A stretch of 64,000 bases of DNA from Nocardia asteroides. Its GTDB lineage: Bacteria > Actinomycetota > Actinomycetes > Mycobacteriales > Mycobacteriaceae. The notes below the pieces were generated by a model. It did no database searches. It was not told the origin of the DNA and saw nothing but the letters and a program-made list of their open reading frames with translations. The stretch lies in contig NZ_CP089214.1 in assembly GCF_021183625.1 (NCBI RefSeq), forward strand, positions 4,898,001-4,962,000, written 5' to 3'. Below are positions 1-8,425 of the stretch, piece after piece (the first letter of the stretch is position 1; each line of letters starts with the position of its first letter). The position numbers were made by a program, and so were the translations under genes.

Positions 1-2052
1 CAGGTGCTCGGCGTCCCGGACGCCTACAACCTGCCGAACAACCCAGGCGGCGGCTACCTCAAGGCCGACTCCGGCGAGATCCAGCGGTTCCAGGCCAGCT
101 ACGTCTCCGGCCCGTACGTCGGCGGCGGCCCGCAGCGCGAGGTCACCCAGGCGGGGGTCGCCGGCGGTGACATCGACGTCACCGCGCGGCAGTTCACCGC
201 CGCGCACGTCGACTACCGCCCGGTGGACCGGATCCCGCTCCCGGTGCGGCTGAACGCCGATCCGGAGCCGGGTGAGGAGGGCGAGCGCCTCTCCGACCTG
301 GAGATGCTGGTCTCCCGGATCCAGGGCCACGGCAGGCCCGCGCACGAGATCTGGCTGCCGCCGCTGGACGAGGCGCCGACGCTCGACCAGCTGGTGCCGC
401 GCTCGATCCTCACCGGCGAGTACTCGGCGGTGGCCTCGCTGCGCGCGCCGGTCGGCATCGTCGACCGCCCCTACGACCAGCGCCGCGACCCGTTCCTGAT
501 CGACCTCTCCGGCGCCCGCGGCAATGTCGCGGTGGTCGGCGGGCCGCAGTCGGGCAAGTCCACCGCGGTGCGCGCCTTGATCATGGCGCTGGCGCTCACG
601 CACACCGCCGAGCAGGTGCAGTTCTACTGCCTCGACTTCGGCGGCGGCACGCTCACCGGACTGCAGGGGCTGCCGCACGTCGGCTCGGTCGCGGGCAGGC
701 TGGACGTGGACAAGGTGCGGCGCACCGTCGCCGAGATGACCACCATCGTCCGGCACCGGGAGCTGCGCTTCCGGCAGCTCGGCATCGAGTCCATGGTCGA
801 GTACCGGCGGCTGCGCGCGATGGACCCGGCCAGCAGCCCGGCCGCGGCCGGGGCGCACGACGACGCCTTCGGCGACGTCTTCCTCGTCATCGACGGTTTC
901 GGCTCGGTCCGCCAGGATTTCGAGGCGCTGGAGCAGGTCGTGATGAACCTGGCCGGGCAGGGGCTCTCCTACGGCGTGCACGTGGTGGTCACGCTCTCCC
1001 GCTGGATGGAGGCGCGGCCCGCGCTCAAGGACCAGATCGGCACCCGCATCGAGCTGCGGCTCGGCGACCCGATGGACTCCGACTTCGGCCGCAAGCTGGC
1101 GGCGCTGGTGCCGCAGGGCAGGCCGGGGCGCGGCATGACGCCGGAGGGGCTGCACATGCTCACCGCACTGCCCCGGATCGACGGCCGCCCGGCCACCGAC
1201 GACCTCGGCCCCGGCGCCGCCGCCGCGGTCGAGCAGATCGCGGCGCGCAACCCGGGCCGCCCCGCGCCGCGGGTGCGCATGCTGCCGGAGCGGTTCGACC
1301 GGGACGACCTGGTCCGCGCGCTGCCCGGCTGGCCGCGCACCCCGGACCAGCTCGGCACCAACCTGCGGATTCCGATCGGGCTCAACGAGTCCGAGCTGGC
1401 TCCGGTCTTCCTCGACTTCGGCGAGCAGCCGCACTTCCTGGTCTTCGGCGACAGCGAGTGTGGCAAGACCAACCTGCTCCGGGTGATCTGCCAGGGCGTC
1501 GTCGAGTCGAACGCGCCGGTGCAGGCCAAGATCATCCTCGGCGACTACCGGCGCAGCATGCTCGGGCTGGTCGACGGCGAGCACCTGGCGGGCTACGCGC
1601 CGTCCGAGGCGATGCTCACCGGCATGTCCGGCGAGCTGGCCAAGATCCTGAAGAGCCGGATGCCGGGCGCGGACGTCACCCAGCAGCAGCTGCGCGACCG
1701 CTCCTGGTGGACCGGGCCGGAGTTGTTCCTCGTGGTGGACGACTACGACCTGGTCGTCACCTCCGCGGGCAGCCCGCTCGCGCCGATCGTCGAGTACCTC
1801 GCGCACGCCAAGGACATCGGCTTCCACCTGGTCCTCGCCCGCAGGGCCGGTGGCGCCTCGCGCTCGCTCTTCGAACCGGTGATCTCGCGGATGAAGGACG
1901 TCGGCACCACCGGGCTGATCATGAGCGGCAACCGGGACGAGGGCCAGCTCTTCGGCACCGTGCGCCCGAGCGAGCAGCCGCCCGGCCGCGGCACGCTCGT
2001 CGGCCGCTCCGGCAGCGGGCTCTTCCAGGCCGCCTGGAGCCGGGACCGATGA
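1..2052 (+). CDS. eccC: Type VII secretion ATPase EccC, C-terminal part (5' end outside window)
   Basis: FtsK/SpoIIIE-type motor of an ESX type VII secretion system; in this family the ATPase domains sit on the cytoplasmic side of the membrane and recruit substrates through their C-terminal signals. The frame is open through base 1, so the true start is upstream and only about 683 codons are visible. Two P-loops are seen: GGPQSGKST near residue 178 and GDSECGKTN near residue 485, i.e. ATPase domains 2 and 3; a Walker-B-like FLVIDGF lies between them and LFLVVDDYD follows the second. The visible start matches the end of the first ATPase domain (LPNNPGGGYLK). The stop overlaps the next start (ATGA). 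Order (eccC, Rv3446c-like, two Esx, later rplM) matches M. tuberculosis ESX-4, but ESX-4 assignment is by synteny only. Confidence 0.93.
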   Translation, partial: QVLGVPDAYNLPNNPGGGYLKADSGEIQRFQASYVSGPYVGGGPQREVTQAGVAGGDIDVTARQFTAAHVDYRPVDRIPLPVRLNADPEPGEEGERLSDLEMLVSRIQGHGRPAHEIWLPPLDEAPTLDQLVPRSILTGEYSAVASLRAPVGIVDRPYDQRRDPFLIDLSGARGNVAVVGGPQSGKSTAVRALIMALALTHTAEQVQFYCLDFGGGTLTGLQGLPHVGSVAGRLDVDKVRRTVAEMTTIVRHRELRFRQLGIESMVEYRRLRAMDPASSPAAAGAHDDAFGDVFLVIDGFGSVRQDFEALEQVVMNLAGQGLSYGVHVVVTLSRWMEARPALKDQIGTRIELRLGDPMDSDFGRKLAALVPQGRPGRGMTPEGLHMLTALPRIDGRPATDDLGPGAAAAVEQIAARNPGRPAPRVRMLPERFDRDDLVRALPGWPRTPDQLGTNLRIPIGLNESELAPVFLDFGEQPHFLVFGDSECGKTNLLRVICQGVVESNAPVQAKIILGDYRRSMLGLVDGEHLAGYAPSEAMLTGMSGELAKILKSRMPGADVTQQQLRDRSWWTGPELFLVVDDYDLVVTSAGSPLAPIVEYLAHAKDIGFHLVLARRAGGASRSLFEPVISRMKDVGTTGLIMSGNRDEGQLFGTVRPSEQPPGRGTLVGRSGSGLFQAAWSRDR

Positions 2053-3410
2053 GCCCGACGGTCGCACTGCACATCGACGGTGACGACCTGCACGCCGTCG
2101 TCGGCCCCGACCCGCGCGGCGCCGTGGAGTGGAACGTCACGCTGGACGGGCTGCCCGCCGCCGCGGGCAGCCCGGGCGGCCCGCTCGCCGACGAACTGCG
2201 CGGGGATGCCGAGCGGCGCGGCACCGCGCTGCCGATCGAAGCGGTCGCGGTGGCGCATCCGACGCAGTGGGGCGGCCCCGCGCTGGCGCACGCGCTGCGC
2301 GGCCTGCTGCCCGGCGTCGCGGCCGACGTCGCCGCCGTGCCCACCGCGCACGTCGCAGCCGCGCACTACCTGCGCAGCCGGGCGCTCACCAGGGCCAGCG
2401 TGCTCGTCGTGGAGTTCACCGCGCTCTCCTGCACGGTCGCCGTCGTCGACTGCGACAGCGTCGAATCCACCGTGGTGGCCTGCGAACACGAGCCGACCCT
2501 CGGCACCGGCGACCCCGCACCCGCCCCCGCCACCGCCGAGCGATTGGCCGAACTCGCCGACCGCGTGCTCGACGACCGCGCCCCGCACGCCGTGCTCGTG
2601 GTCGGCGATGCCGACCCGGAGGTGGGCGACCTGCTCCGGCAGCACCTGGCAACCCCCGCCTTCGTCCCCGAGGTGATCGCGCTCTCCGGCCGGGAGATCG
2701 CCAAGGCCGTGTGGACCGACGCCCGCCGTGCGACCCCCGGCCGCGCCGCCGCCCTGCCCGGCAGGCAGGCGATGGACGTGCAGGCGACCATCGGCGCCAA
2801 TCTGCTGGCCCGCAGGCAGCCGCCGAACCGCCGCTCCCCGCTGGTCATCGGCGCCGCAGTGGTTTTCGTCGCGCTGGCCGCCGCGGCCGCGATAGCGGGC
2901 GGCACCCTGCTGCGCGCCCCCGCCGACGGCTCGGTCGCCGACAGCCCCGCCGTCCCCGGCGCCTCCCGGCCGACCACCCCGCCTCCGGACAGCACCGCCG
3001 AGGCGGGCCGGATCACCGTCGCCGTGCCCGCGCAGTGGCGCCCGGCGGGCGCCGCCGACCCGGAACGGCTCGTGCTGACACCGGATTCCGCGGTGCGCGC
3101 CAGGATCACCGTCACCCAGTCCGTGCTCGCCGCGGGCGCCGGTGCCGATGACGTCGCACGTGACCTGCAATCGAAGATCTCTCGCGCCGAACCCGGCCGA
3201 TTCGGTAACGTGCAACGAGACGTCGTGCTCGGTGACCGCCCTGGCCTCGCCTACGACGAGTTTCCGGGGGATGGGTCCGAAGTCAGGTGGCACGTCATCG
3301 TCGACCGCGGTGTCCAGGCGGGCATCGGGTGTCAGTACGGCAGGGGGAGGTGGGACACAGTTCGGACCGCATGCGAAGAAGTGGCGCGGTCACTGACCGT
3401 TCGTCCCTGA
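2049..3410 (+). CDS. Type VII secretion-associated protein, Rv3446c family
   Basis: A 453-residue protein starting at the ATG that overlaps the eccC stop. The N-terminal ~260 residues look like a degenerate actin/Hsp70-like fold (start LHIDGDDLHAVVG, later VLVVEFTALSCTVAVVD and AVLVVGDAD). One hydrophobic segment lies near residues 262-285, followed by a Pro/Thr-rich linker and an outside domain of about 140 residues ending in LTVRP. The same architecture sits between eccC4 and esxU in M. tuberculosis (Rv3446c). Its molecular role is not established; position and coupling argue for an accessory of the secretion machine, perhaps at the envelope face. Longer in-frame starts inside eccC are rejected because that DNA clearly encodes the ATPase. 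Confidence 0.85.
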   Translation: MSPTVALHIDGDDLHAVVGPDPRGAVEWNVTLDGLPAAAGSPGGPLADELRGDAERRGTALPIEAVAVAHPTQWGGPALAHALRGLLPGVAADVAAVPTAHVAAAHYLRSRALTRASVLVVEFTALSCTVAVVDCDSVESTVVACEHEPTLGTGDPAPAPATAERLAELADRVLDDRAPHAVLVVGDADPEVGDLLRQHLATPAFVPEVIALSGREIAKAVWTDARRATPGRAAALPGRQAMDVQATIGANLLARRQPPNRRSPLVIGAAVVFVALAAAAAIAGGTLLRAPADGSVADSPAVPGASRPTTPPPDSTAEAGRITVAVPAQWRPAGAADPERLVLTPDSAVRARITVTQSVLAAGAGADDVARDLQSKISRAEPGRFGNVQRDVVLGDRPGLAYDEFPGDGSEVRWHVIVDRGVQAGIGCQYGRGRWDTVRTACEEVARSLTVRP

Positions 3411-3536
3411 CGGTATCGGAACCGGGGGGAGAACATGGGAACCGATGAGACGCGTACCGCGTCCAACACATATGTAGGGGATCGACCACCTCGCCCGGCG
3501 ACGGTCAGGTCCAACTCGAGCGAGAGGTAATTCGGA

Positions 3537-3836
3537 ATGTCCGACATTGTTGGTATTGATCAGGGCCGCGCCCGGCAGGCCACGGCCGATGTCGAGGCCG
3601 TCGTCAACGGGATGCGGTCCACGCTGAGCAGGATCCAGACGATCGTCGACTCCGCCCGCGACGGCTGGCGCGGCACCGCGAACGGCGCCTTCGAGTCCGC
3701 CTCCGTGCGCTGGAACGACGAGGGCCGTCGGCTGAACACGCTGCTCGACGAGATGACCGTCAAGCTGCACCAGGCGAACTCGCAGTACGGGCGGATGGAA
3801 GAGGATTCCGCGCCCGGCTTCAACCTGAACGTCTAG
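3537..3836 (+). CDS. esxU: WXG100 protein (EsxU position), type VII substrate
   Basis: A 99-residue helical-hairpin WXG100 protein. The turn motif is W44-R-G46 and a C-terminal YxxxE export signature is present (Y84 to E88). The start is the ATG with a GAGAGG-type ribosome site about nine bases upstream. It lies 126 bp after the Rv3446c-like gene and 34 bp before a second Esx gene, so the two probably form the usual secreted heterodimer that EccC recognises. The symbol is given by synteny with Rv3445c; the sequence itself is also close to generic EsxB-type proteins. Confidence 0.85.
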   Translation: MSDIVGIDQGRARQATADVEAVVNGMRSTLSRIQTIVDSARDGWRGTANGAFESASVRWNDEGRRLNTLLDEMTVKLHQANSQYGRMEEDSAPGFNLNV

Positions 3837-3870
3837 CTCGACCGACGCACTCACTCACAGGGGATACATC

Positions 3871-4158
3871 GTGGATATCTATTACAACCGGGCGAAGATC
3901 GAGCAGACCATCGCCGACCTGCAGAAGGCCGCTCAGGACCTGCAGAGCCAGGACCAGGGCATCCGGGACGCGTCGAGCAAGCTCGCCGGCGCCTGGGAGT
4001 CCGGCGCCGCCAGCACCTTCCAGGAGGTGCAGAATCGGTGGAACAACGAGTTCGTCGACACCCAGGACGCCATGACCCAGCTGATCAAGGCGACGCAGCA
4101 GGCGCTGGCGGCCGCGATCGCGACCGACGGCAAGAACGCCTCGATGATCCTGGGCTGA
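3871..4158 (+). CDS. esxT: WXG100-like partner protein (EsxT position)
   Basis: A 95-residue protein from a GTG start, predicted to form the second half of an Esx dimer. It has the size and helix-turn-helix pattern of the family (Gln/Ala-rich helices either side of a Trp), but the turn reads W42-E-S44-G rather than W-x-G. There is no clear YxxxD/E tail, consistent with the partner carrying the export signal. It occupies the Rv3444c (esxT) position, whose product likewise lacks a strict WXG. A strong inverted repeat follows the stop. Confidence 0.83.
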   Translation: MDIYYNRAKIEQTIADLQKAAQDLQSQDQGIRDASSKLAGAWESGAASTFQEVQNRWNNEFVDTQDAMTQLIKATQQALAAAIATDGKNASMILG

Positions 4159-4171
4159 TTTCTCGCGCCGA

Positions 4172-4209
4172 GTTGGGTGTTCGCGTGCGCGAGCGCGCGA
4201 ACACCCAAC
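4172..4209. terminator. Bidirectional hairpin between esxT and the convergent kinase gene
   Basis: Perfect 14-bp inverted repeat (arms 4172-4185 and 4196-4209, GTTGGGTGTTCGCG) with a 10-base loop. It lies in the 61-bp gap between two convergent genes. There is no T-tract on either side, as is common for actinobacterial terminators. Confidence 0.7.
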
Positions 4210-4219
4210 GGTTCGAGCC

Positions 4220-5794
4220 CTACTTGATCCGGGACTTCAGAATCGGAACGAGTTTCGACAGGAGCACCTGTTCCGAATTCGGCGTCCAATTGTCGAGGGC
4301 CGCGATCAGCGCGGGATCGTCGACGACGATGACCGTCGCCTTCAGCTGGGTCATGACGACCGGCAGCCCGAGCAGGCCGCCGCCACCCGCCTTCTTGTCA
4401 TTGCGTGCGACGATCACGTAGCCCTGTGTGATGTTGCGCGGCAGATCGTATTCGGTCGAGTAGGTGAGTGTCCGCGGCGACGGTTCGTCGCCCTCTCGCG
4501 CGTAGGACGGGTTGTAGACGAGCCCGAGGCCGGACAGGAAGTCGGTCTGCGGGCTCGGGTTCAGATACATCTGCACGCCTGAGCCGGTGTCGTCCCGATC
4601 CCCCGAGAAGCGGGCAAATGCAACCGGTTTGCCCTCGAACGCCGGATTCTCCCGCCTCGCCTGATCGATCGAGGTCGGCGCGGCCGCCGCGGTCACCGTC
4701 GAGGTCGCGGTGGCCACCGCCTGCCCGTCCGGATCGCTTCCGCGATTCAGTGCCCACACCCCGCCCGCTGCCGCCGCCGCGACGACCAGCGCGGCGACTA
4801 CCCCGATCACGGCGCCCCCGCGCCGCTTCGGCGCTTCGGCTCGCACCGTGGCGATCCCCGATTCCGTCGGTACCTCGCCTCGCGGATTCGTCGGGTAGCC
4901 GTAGCTCGGCTGCCGGGGTGCCTGATACGCCGCCGGAGCGACAACGTCCGCGCGTCCGCTCAACGCCGCAGTGGCCGCCTCGACGAACTCCCTGGAGTTC
5001 GCGAAACGCTCGGCGGGCTCCTTCGCCATCGCCCGCGCGAAGACATGGTCGACGGCGTGCGGCAGCGCCGGATTCACCTCGGTCGCCCGCGGCGGCGGCT
5101 GATGCAGATGTCCCATCATCACCAGCGCGGGCTGACTCCCCGGATAGGGGTTGCGCCCGGTCAGCAGCTTGAAGAACGAGCAGGCCAGGCTGTACAGATC
5201 GGCCCGGTGGTCGAGCGGCATCCCGGCCAGCTGCTCCGGCGCCGCGTACGCGATGGTGGCGAGGAAACTGCCGGTCTGGGTCAGCTCGTTCGCGTCGTCG
5301 GTCGACTTGGCGACGCCGAAGTCGGTGAGCAGCACCCGCTCTTCCCCGTCCTCCGGGGTGGCGAGCAGGAAGTTGGCCGGCTTGATATCCCGGTGCAGGA
5401 GGCCGCGCCGATGCGCGTAATCGAGCCCTCTGCCGACCTCGGACAGGATGTGCAGCGCGCGCCGTGGCCCGAGGCCGCGGCCGACCCGCGCCAGCTCCGC
5501 ACCGGCGTCGGTGCCGTCCACGTACTGCATCGCGATCCACAGCTGCCCGGCCTCCTCGCCCCGGTTGTAGACCGAGACGATGTTCGGATGGTCCAGCCCG
5601 GCGGCCAGGTTCGCCTCGCGCTCGAAGCGCGCCCGGAACTCGCGGTCGGTGGAGAGCTCGGCGCTGAGCACCTTGAGCGCGTCGGTCCGGGGCAGCGTCG
5701 GGTGCTTCGCCAGGTACACGGTGCCCATGCCGCCCGCGCCGAGCACCCGGACCACGCGGTAGCCGCCGACGAGTGTGCCCGCGTTGATCGGCAT
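4220..5794 (-). CDS. Transmembrane Ser/Thr protein kinase (Pkn type)
   Basis: A 524-residue Hanks-type kinase. The N-terminal catalytic domain (about residues 10-275) has a glycine-rich GAGGMGTVY loop, the HRDIKPAN catalytic loop near residue 132, a DFG motif and an APEQ motif, so it should be active. A Pro/Arg-rich juxtamembrane segment leads to one transmembrane helix near 325-347. The ~175-residue outside domain ends in LKSRIK and contains no PASTA repeats; I do not recognise it. The gene is convergent to esxT and heads the minus-strand lipoprotein run. Phosphorylation of the nearby FHA-domain proteins would be the natural hypothesis (inference). The stop is TAG at 4220-4222. Confidence 0.92.
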   Translation of the reverse strand: MPINAGTLVGGYRVVRVLGAGGMGTVYLAKHPTLPRTDALKVLSAELSTDREFRARFEREANLAAGLDHPNIVSVYNRGEEAGQLWIAMQYVDGTDAGAELARVGRGLGPRRALHILSEVGRGLDYAHRRGLLHRDIKPANFLLATPEDGEERVLLTDFGVAKSTDDANELTQTGSFLATIAYAAPEQLAGMPLDHRADLYSLACSFFKLLTGRNPYPGSQPALVMMGHLHQPPPRATEVNPALPHAVDHVFARAMAKEPAERFANSREFVEAATAALSGRADVVAPAAYQAPRQPSYGYPTNPRGEVPTESGIATVRAEAPKRRGGAVIGVVAALVVAAAAAGGVWALNRGSDPDGQAVATATSTVTAAAAPTSIDQARRENPAFEGKPVAFARFSGDRDDTGSGVQMYLNPSPQTDFLSGLGLVYNPSYAREGDEPSPRTLTYSTEYDLPRNITQGYVIVARNDKKAGGGGLLGLPVVMTQLKATVIVVDDPALIAALDNWTPNSEQVLLSKLVPILKSRIK

Positions 5795-5864
5795 GTCCGG
5801 GTTCTCCTGTTCTGCTTGGCGCCGCTCCGAGCGAGGGTACGCAAGCGGGTGCGGCCCGCGTTAC

Positions 5865-7058
5865 CTAGTAGCTGTTCGCCAGCAGCGCGTACTGCGCCGC
5901 GGCGCGCTGGTGCAGGTCGACGATCTGGTCGCTCTCCACCGAGGCCAGGTAGCGCTGGTACGGCACCGTGCAGCGGTACCGCCCGGCCGAGACGAGGGTG
6001 TTGTTGGTCCTGGCCCCGCAGCGCACGCCGGGGATGCCGTCGGGGGCGTCGGCCGGCTCCGTGAAACCCCACCCGAGGACGGCCTCGCCCAGTGCGAGCG
6101 CGGCGGCGGCGTCCCTGGTCCGGAACGTCTGGCTCGCATTGAACGAGCCGGTCTTCGCGTACCGGTCGACACCGGCGTCGTCCAGGATCTTGCCCCGGTC
6201 GTACTGCTGGTTCAGCTGGGTGGCGAGGCCGCGGCGGGTGAGTGTGAGCTGCGAGCGCGGTGACGGCGCGCCGGACGCCTCCGGATTCAGGGTCCGGTTC
6301 AGCATTCCCTCGGGATCGTTCTCCAGCCGCAGCATCTCCTCGCCGCTGAGCGCTGGCGCACCGTCGAGGAGCCTGCCCTGATTCTCCAGGGCCCGGCGCG
6401 AGAGATCGGTCAGGTTGCTCAGGTCGGGCTCGGATGCCTCGGTGAACGCGCTGATCACGTAGGAGCCCTTGGCCATGAAGGCGCCGAGGGTGGGGACCCC
6501 CGGCCGCCAGTGCGCGTGCGCGGCTGGGATGTTCGGGATGTTCACCCGCTGATTCAGGTCCGGCGCGACGTCGAAGTCGGTCTGCTCCAGTTCGCGAGCG
6601 GTCCGCTCTGCGGTCGCGGCATCGGGGAACTGGAGCACGACGACGGTGACCGAGGTCTTCTTCGGATCATCGTCCTTGTCCGTGGTGCCTACCGTGACAC
6701 CGAACCCGACGATCATGCCGTTGCGCTCGGTGACCGGCCCGTTCGCGTTGGCCAGCACATCCTCGACGTCGTCGCGGCTGAGCAGCGCGCTGGAGCCGAG
6801 GAGGTAGTGGAAGTTCGCGTCGATCTCGGTGCCGGTCACCATGGTGTCGGCGATCCGCATGGCGGCCAGCCGCGTGCTGTCGAACAGCGAGTGCCCGTAC
6901 TCGTACCGGAATTCGAGCGGGGTGGTCGGGTAGTTGCCGACGTCGAGCGGGCGGACGTCGATCTCCGCGGCGGTCGGCACGCCGTCCACTTTGCCGCAGC
7001 CGGCGAGCAGCGTGAGCGTGCCGAGCAGGACGGCAAGCAGGCGGTATCGATGCGTCAT
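5865..7058 (-). CDS. Lipoprotein, DUF7373-like, paralogue 1 of 3
   Basis: A 397-residue predicted lipoprotein. The ATG at 7058 gives a clean signal peptide with lipobox LLAGC (Cys21), so the longer upstream reading is rejected. The body shares a layout with the next two minus-strand genes: a D-V-G-N-Y opening after the lipobox, a 'HWRPGVPTLGAF' block in mid-protein, and a C-terminal Cys-containing block ending in QYALLANSY. I believe these correspond to the actinobacterial DUF7373 lipoproteins, with no known function. It sits 14 bp from the next paralogue's stop and 70 bp from the kinase start, suggesting one transcript running from lipoprotein to kinase. Confidence 0.85.
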   Translation of the reverse strand: MTHRYRLLAVLLGTLTLLAGCGKVDGVPTAAEIDVRPLDVGNYPTTPLEFRYEYGHSLFDSTRLAAMRIADTMVTGTEIDANFHYLLGSSALLSRDDVEDVLANANGPVTERNGMIVGFGVTVGTTDKDDDPKKTSVTVVVLQFPDAATAERTARELEQTDFDVAPDLNQRVNIPNIPAAHAHWRPGVPTLGAFMAKGSYVISAFTEASEPDLSNLTDLSRRALENQGRLLDGAPALSGEEMLRLENDPEGMLNRTLNPEASGAPSPRSQLTLTRRGLATQLNQQYDRGKILDDAGVDRYAKTGSFNASQTFRTRDAAAALALGEAVLGWGFTEPADAPDGIPGVRCGARTNNTLVSAGRYRCTVPYQRYLASVESDQIVDLHQRAAAQYALLANSY

Positions 7059-7072
7059 CCGCTGTCGTCCTC

Positions 7073-8287
7073 TCACTTCGCCCGCGCCAGGATCGCGTAC
7101 TGCGCGGAGATGCGCTGCTGCGCATCCTGCAACTGTCCGGCGGTGACCTCGGCGGCGTAGCGGTCGAAGCTGACCCCGCAGTAGTACGCGACGCCGGAGG
7201 CCGGGCCGATGTACTGCAGGCACTGCGCGAACGGCAGCGCCGCGGGCGCCGGTGCCCGCCGGTAGAACTTCCCCACGTCGGCGCGCTCGTCGATCAGCCA
7301 TCGGGCCGCCCGCGCATCGTTGGTCCGGTAGACGTAGCCGCCCTTCCAGGCCACCGAGTCCACGCCCGCCTTCTCGAACATCCGGCTGTCGGCTTCCGGA
7401 TTGAAGCCGATCTGCAGGCCCCCGTGCCGGTCGTAGACGCCGGGGATGCCGGACTGCCCCGGGTCGTCAACGGTGTTCAACGCGCGCGCGAGCGTCTGCT
7501 CCGGGTCGACGTCGAGCTCCATCAGCTTGCTCACCGGAGTCGGGGTGAAGCTCTCCAGGGCAGGCTTCATCTTCTCGACGCTGCGTGCCACGCGGTTCCG
7601 GAGCTCGTCGGGATCGCTGCGCCGCAGCTCGTACATCGTGTTGTCGCGGATCTCGGTGAAGAGCAGGAACTTGCCGACCGCGTAGTACGAGTGGATCGCA
7701 CCGGGGATCGAGGGGGCGGAGTGCGCGCGGGCCTCGGGGAAGCCGGGGATGCTCTGGATCTGGATGTCCGGGCCGAGCGCGGCCCGCTCCACCTCGGTGA
7801 AGGCGTCCGCCGCCCGGGTGGCGTCCTGCTCGGTCTCGAAGAGCATCGCGATGTTGTCGAGATCCCAGGACAGGTTGTGCGTCGTGTCCGTGCGGCCCGC
7901 GGTGACGAAGCCGGCGACGAACCCGCTGATCCGGCCGCCGAGAGCGGCGGTATCGCCCTGGAACCGATTGCTGATGGCGGCCGAGCTGGTCGCGGTGAAG
8001 GTGCGCACCGCCGCCAATCTCGTCGGCGCGTACTTGACCTCGGGATCGATCTCCATCGGCAGCGGCAGGTGGTTGCCGAGCCGCATCGCCTCGACCAGCC
8101 GCGCCATGTCCAGGCTGGTCGGCTTGTCGTAGTACTTGGGCTCGGCGTTCAGATTCCCGACGTCGAGCGCGGCGAGATCCACCTCCGGCCGGGCGGGCGC
8201 CGCCGAATCGCCCGTTCCGCACCCTGCCGTCACCGCGACGACCGCGGCCAGGAGGGCCGCGCACAGCCCTCGGCGTCTGTTGAGCAT
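7073..8287 (-). CDS. Lipoprotein, DUF7373-like, paralogue 2 of 3
   Basis: A 404-residue lipoprotein with lipobox VTAGC (Cys23). The opening after the lipobox is DLAALDVGNL, and the C-terminus reads CGVSFDRY then QRISAQYAILARAK, aligning by eye with both flanking paralogues. It is the most diverged of the three in its central region. No catalytic motif is seen. The stop is 14 bp before the start of paralogue 1, so the two are almost certainly co-transcribed. Function is unknown; anchoring on the outer face of the cytoplasmic membrane is inferred from the lipobox. Confidence 0.85.
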   Translation of the reverse strand: MLNRRRGLCAALLAAVVAVTAGCGTGDSAAPARPEVDLAALDVGNLNAEPKYYDKPTSLDMARLVEAMRLGNHLPLPMEIDPEVKYAPTRLAAVRTFTATSSAAISNRFQGDTAALGGRISGFVAGFVTAGRTDTTHNLSWDLDNIAMLFETEQDATRAADAFTEVERAALGPDIQIQSIPGFPEARAHSAPSIPGAIHSYYAVGKFLLFTEIRDNTMYELRRSDPDELRNRVARSVEKMKPALESFTPTPVSKLMELDVDPEQTLARALNTVDDPGQSGIPGVYDRHGGLQIGFNPEADSRMFEKAGVDSVAWKGGYVYRTNDARAARWLIDERADVGKFYRRAPAPAALPFAQCLQYIGPASGVAYYCGVSFDRYAAEVTAGQLQDAQQRISAQYAILARAK

Positions 8288-8425
8288 CTGTCCCCTCCGT
8301 CGCGGGCGCGGGCGCGGGCGAACCCGCGGTGGCCGGCGTGTGCCCGCGAGTCCTCCGCTCGCGGGCCGAATACCCGAGAGAACATAGCACCCGGCTCGGA
8401 CCGGGGGCCGGGTGTGAAGCGGGGG

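Noticed and set aside
1458..3293. Long open frames on both strands over eccC and the following gene
   Set aside because: They are GC-rich shadow frames. The extension upstream of 2049 overlaps the conserved third ATPase domain, and the minus-strand reading has Arg/Gly-rich non-protein-like composition.
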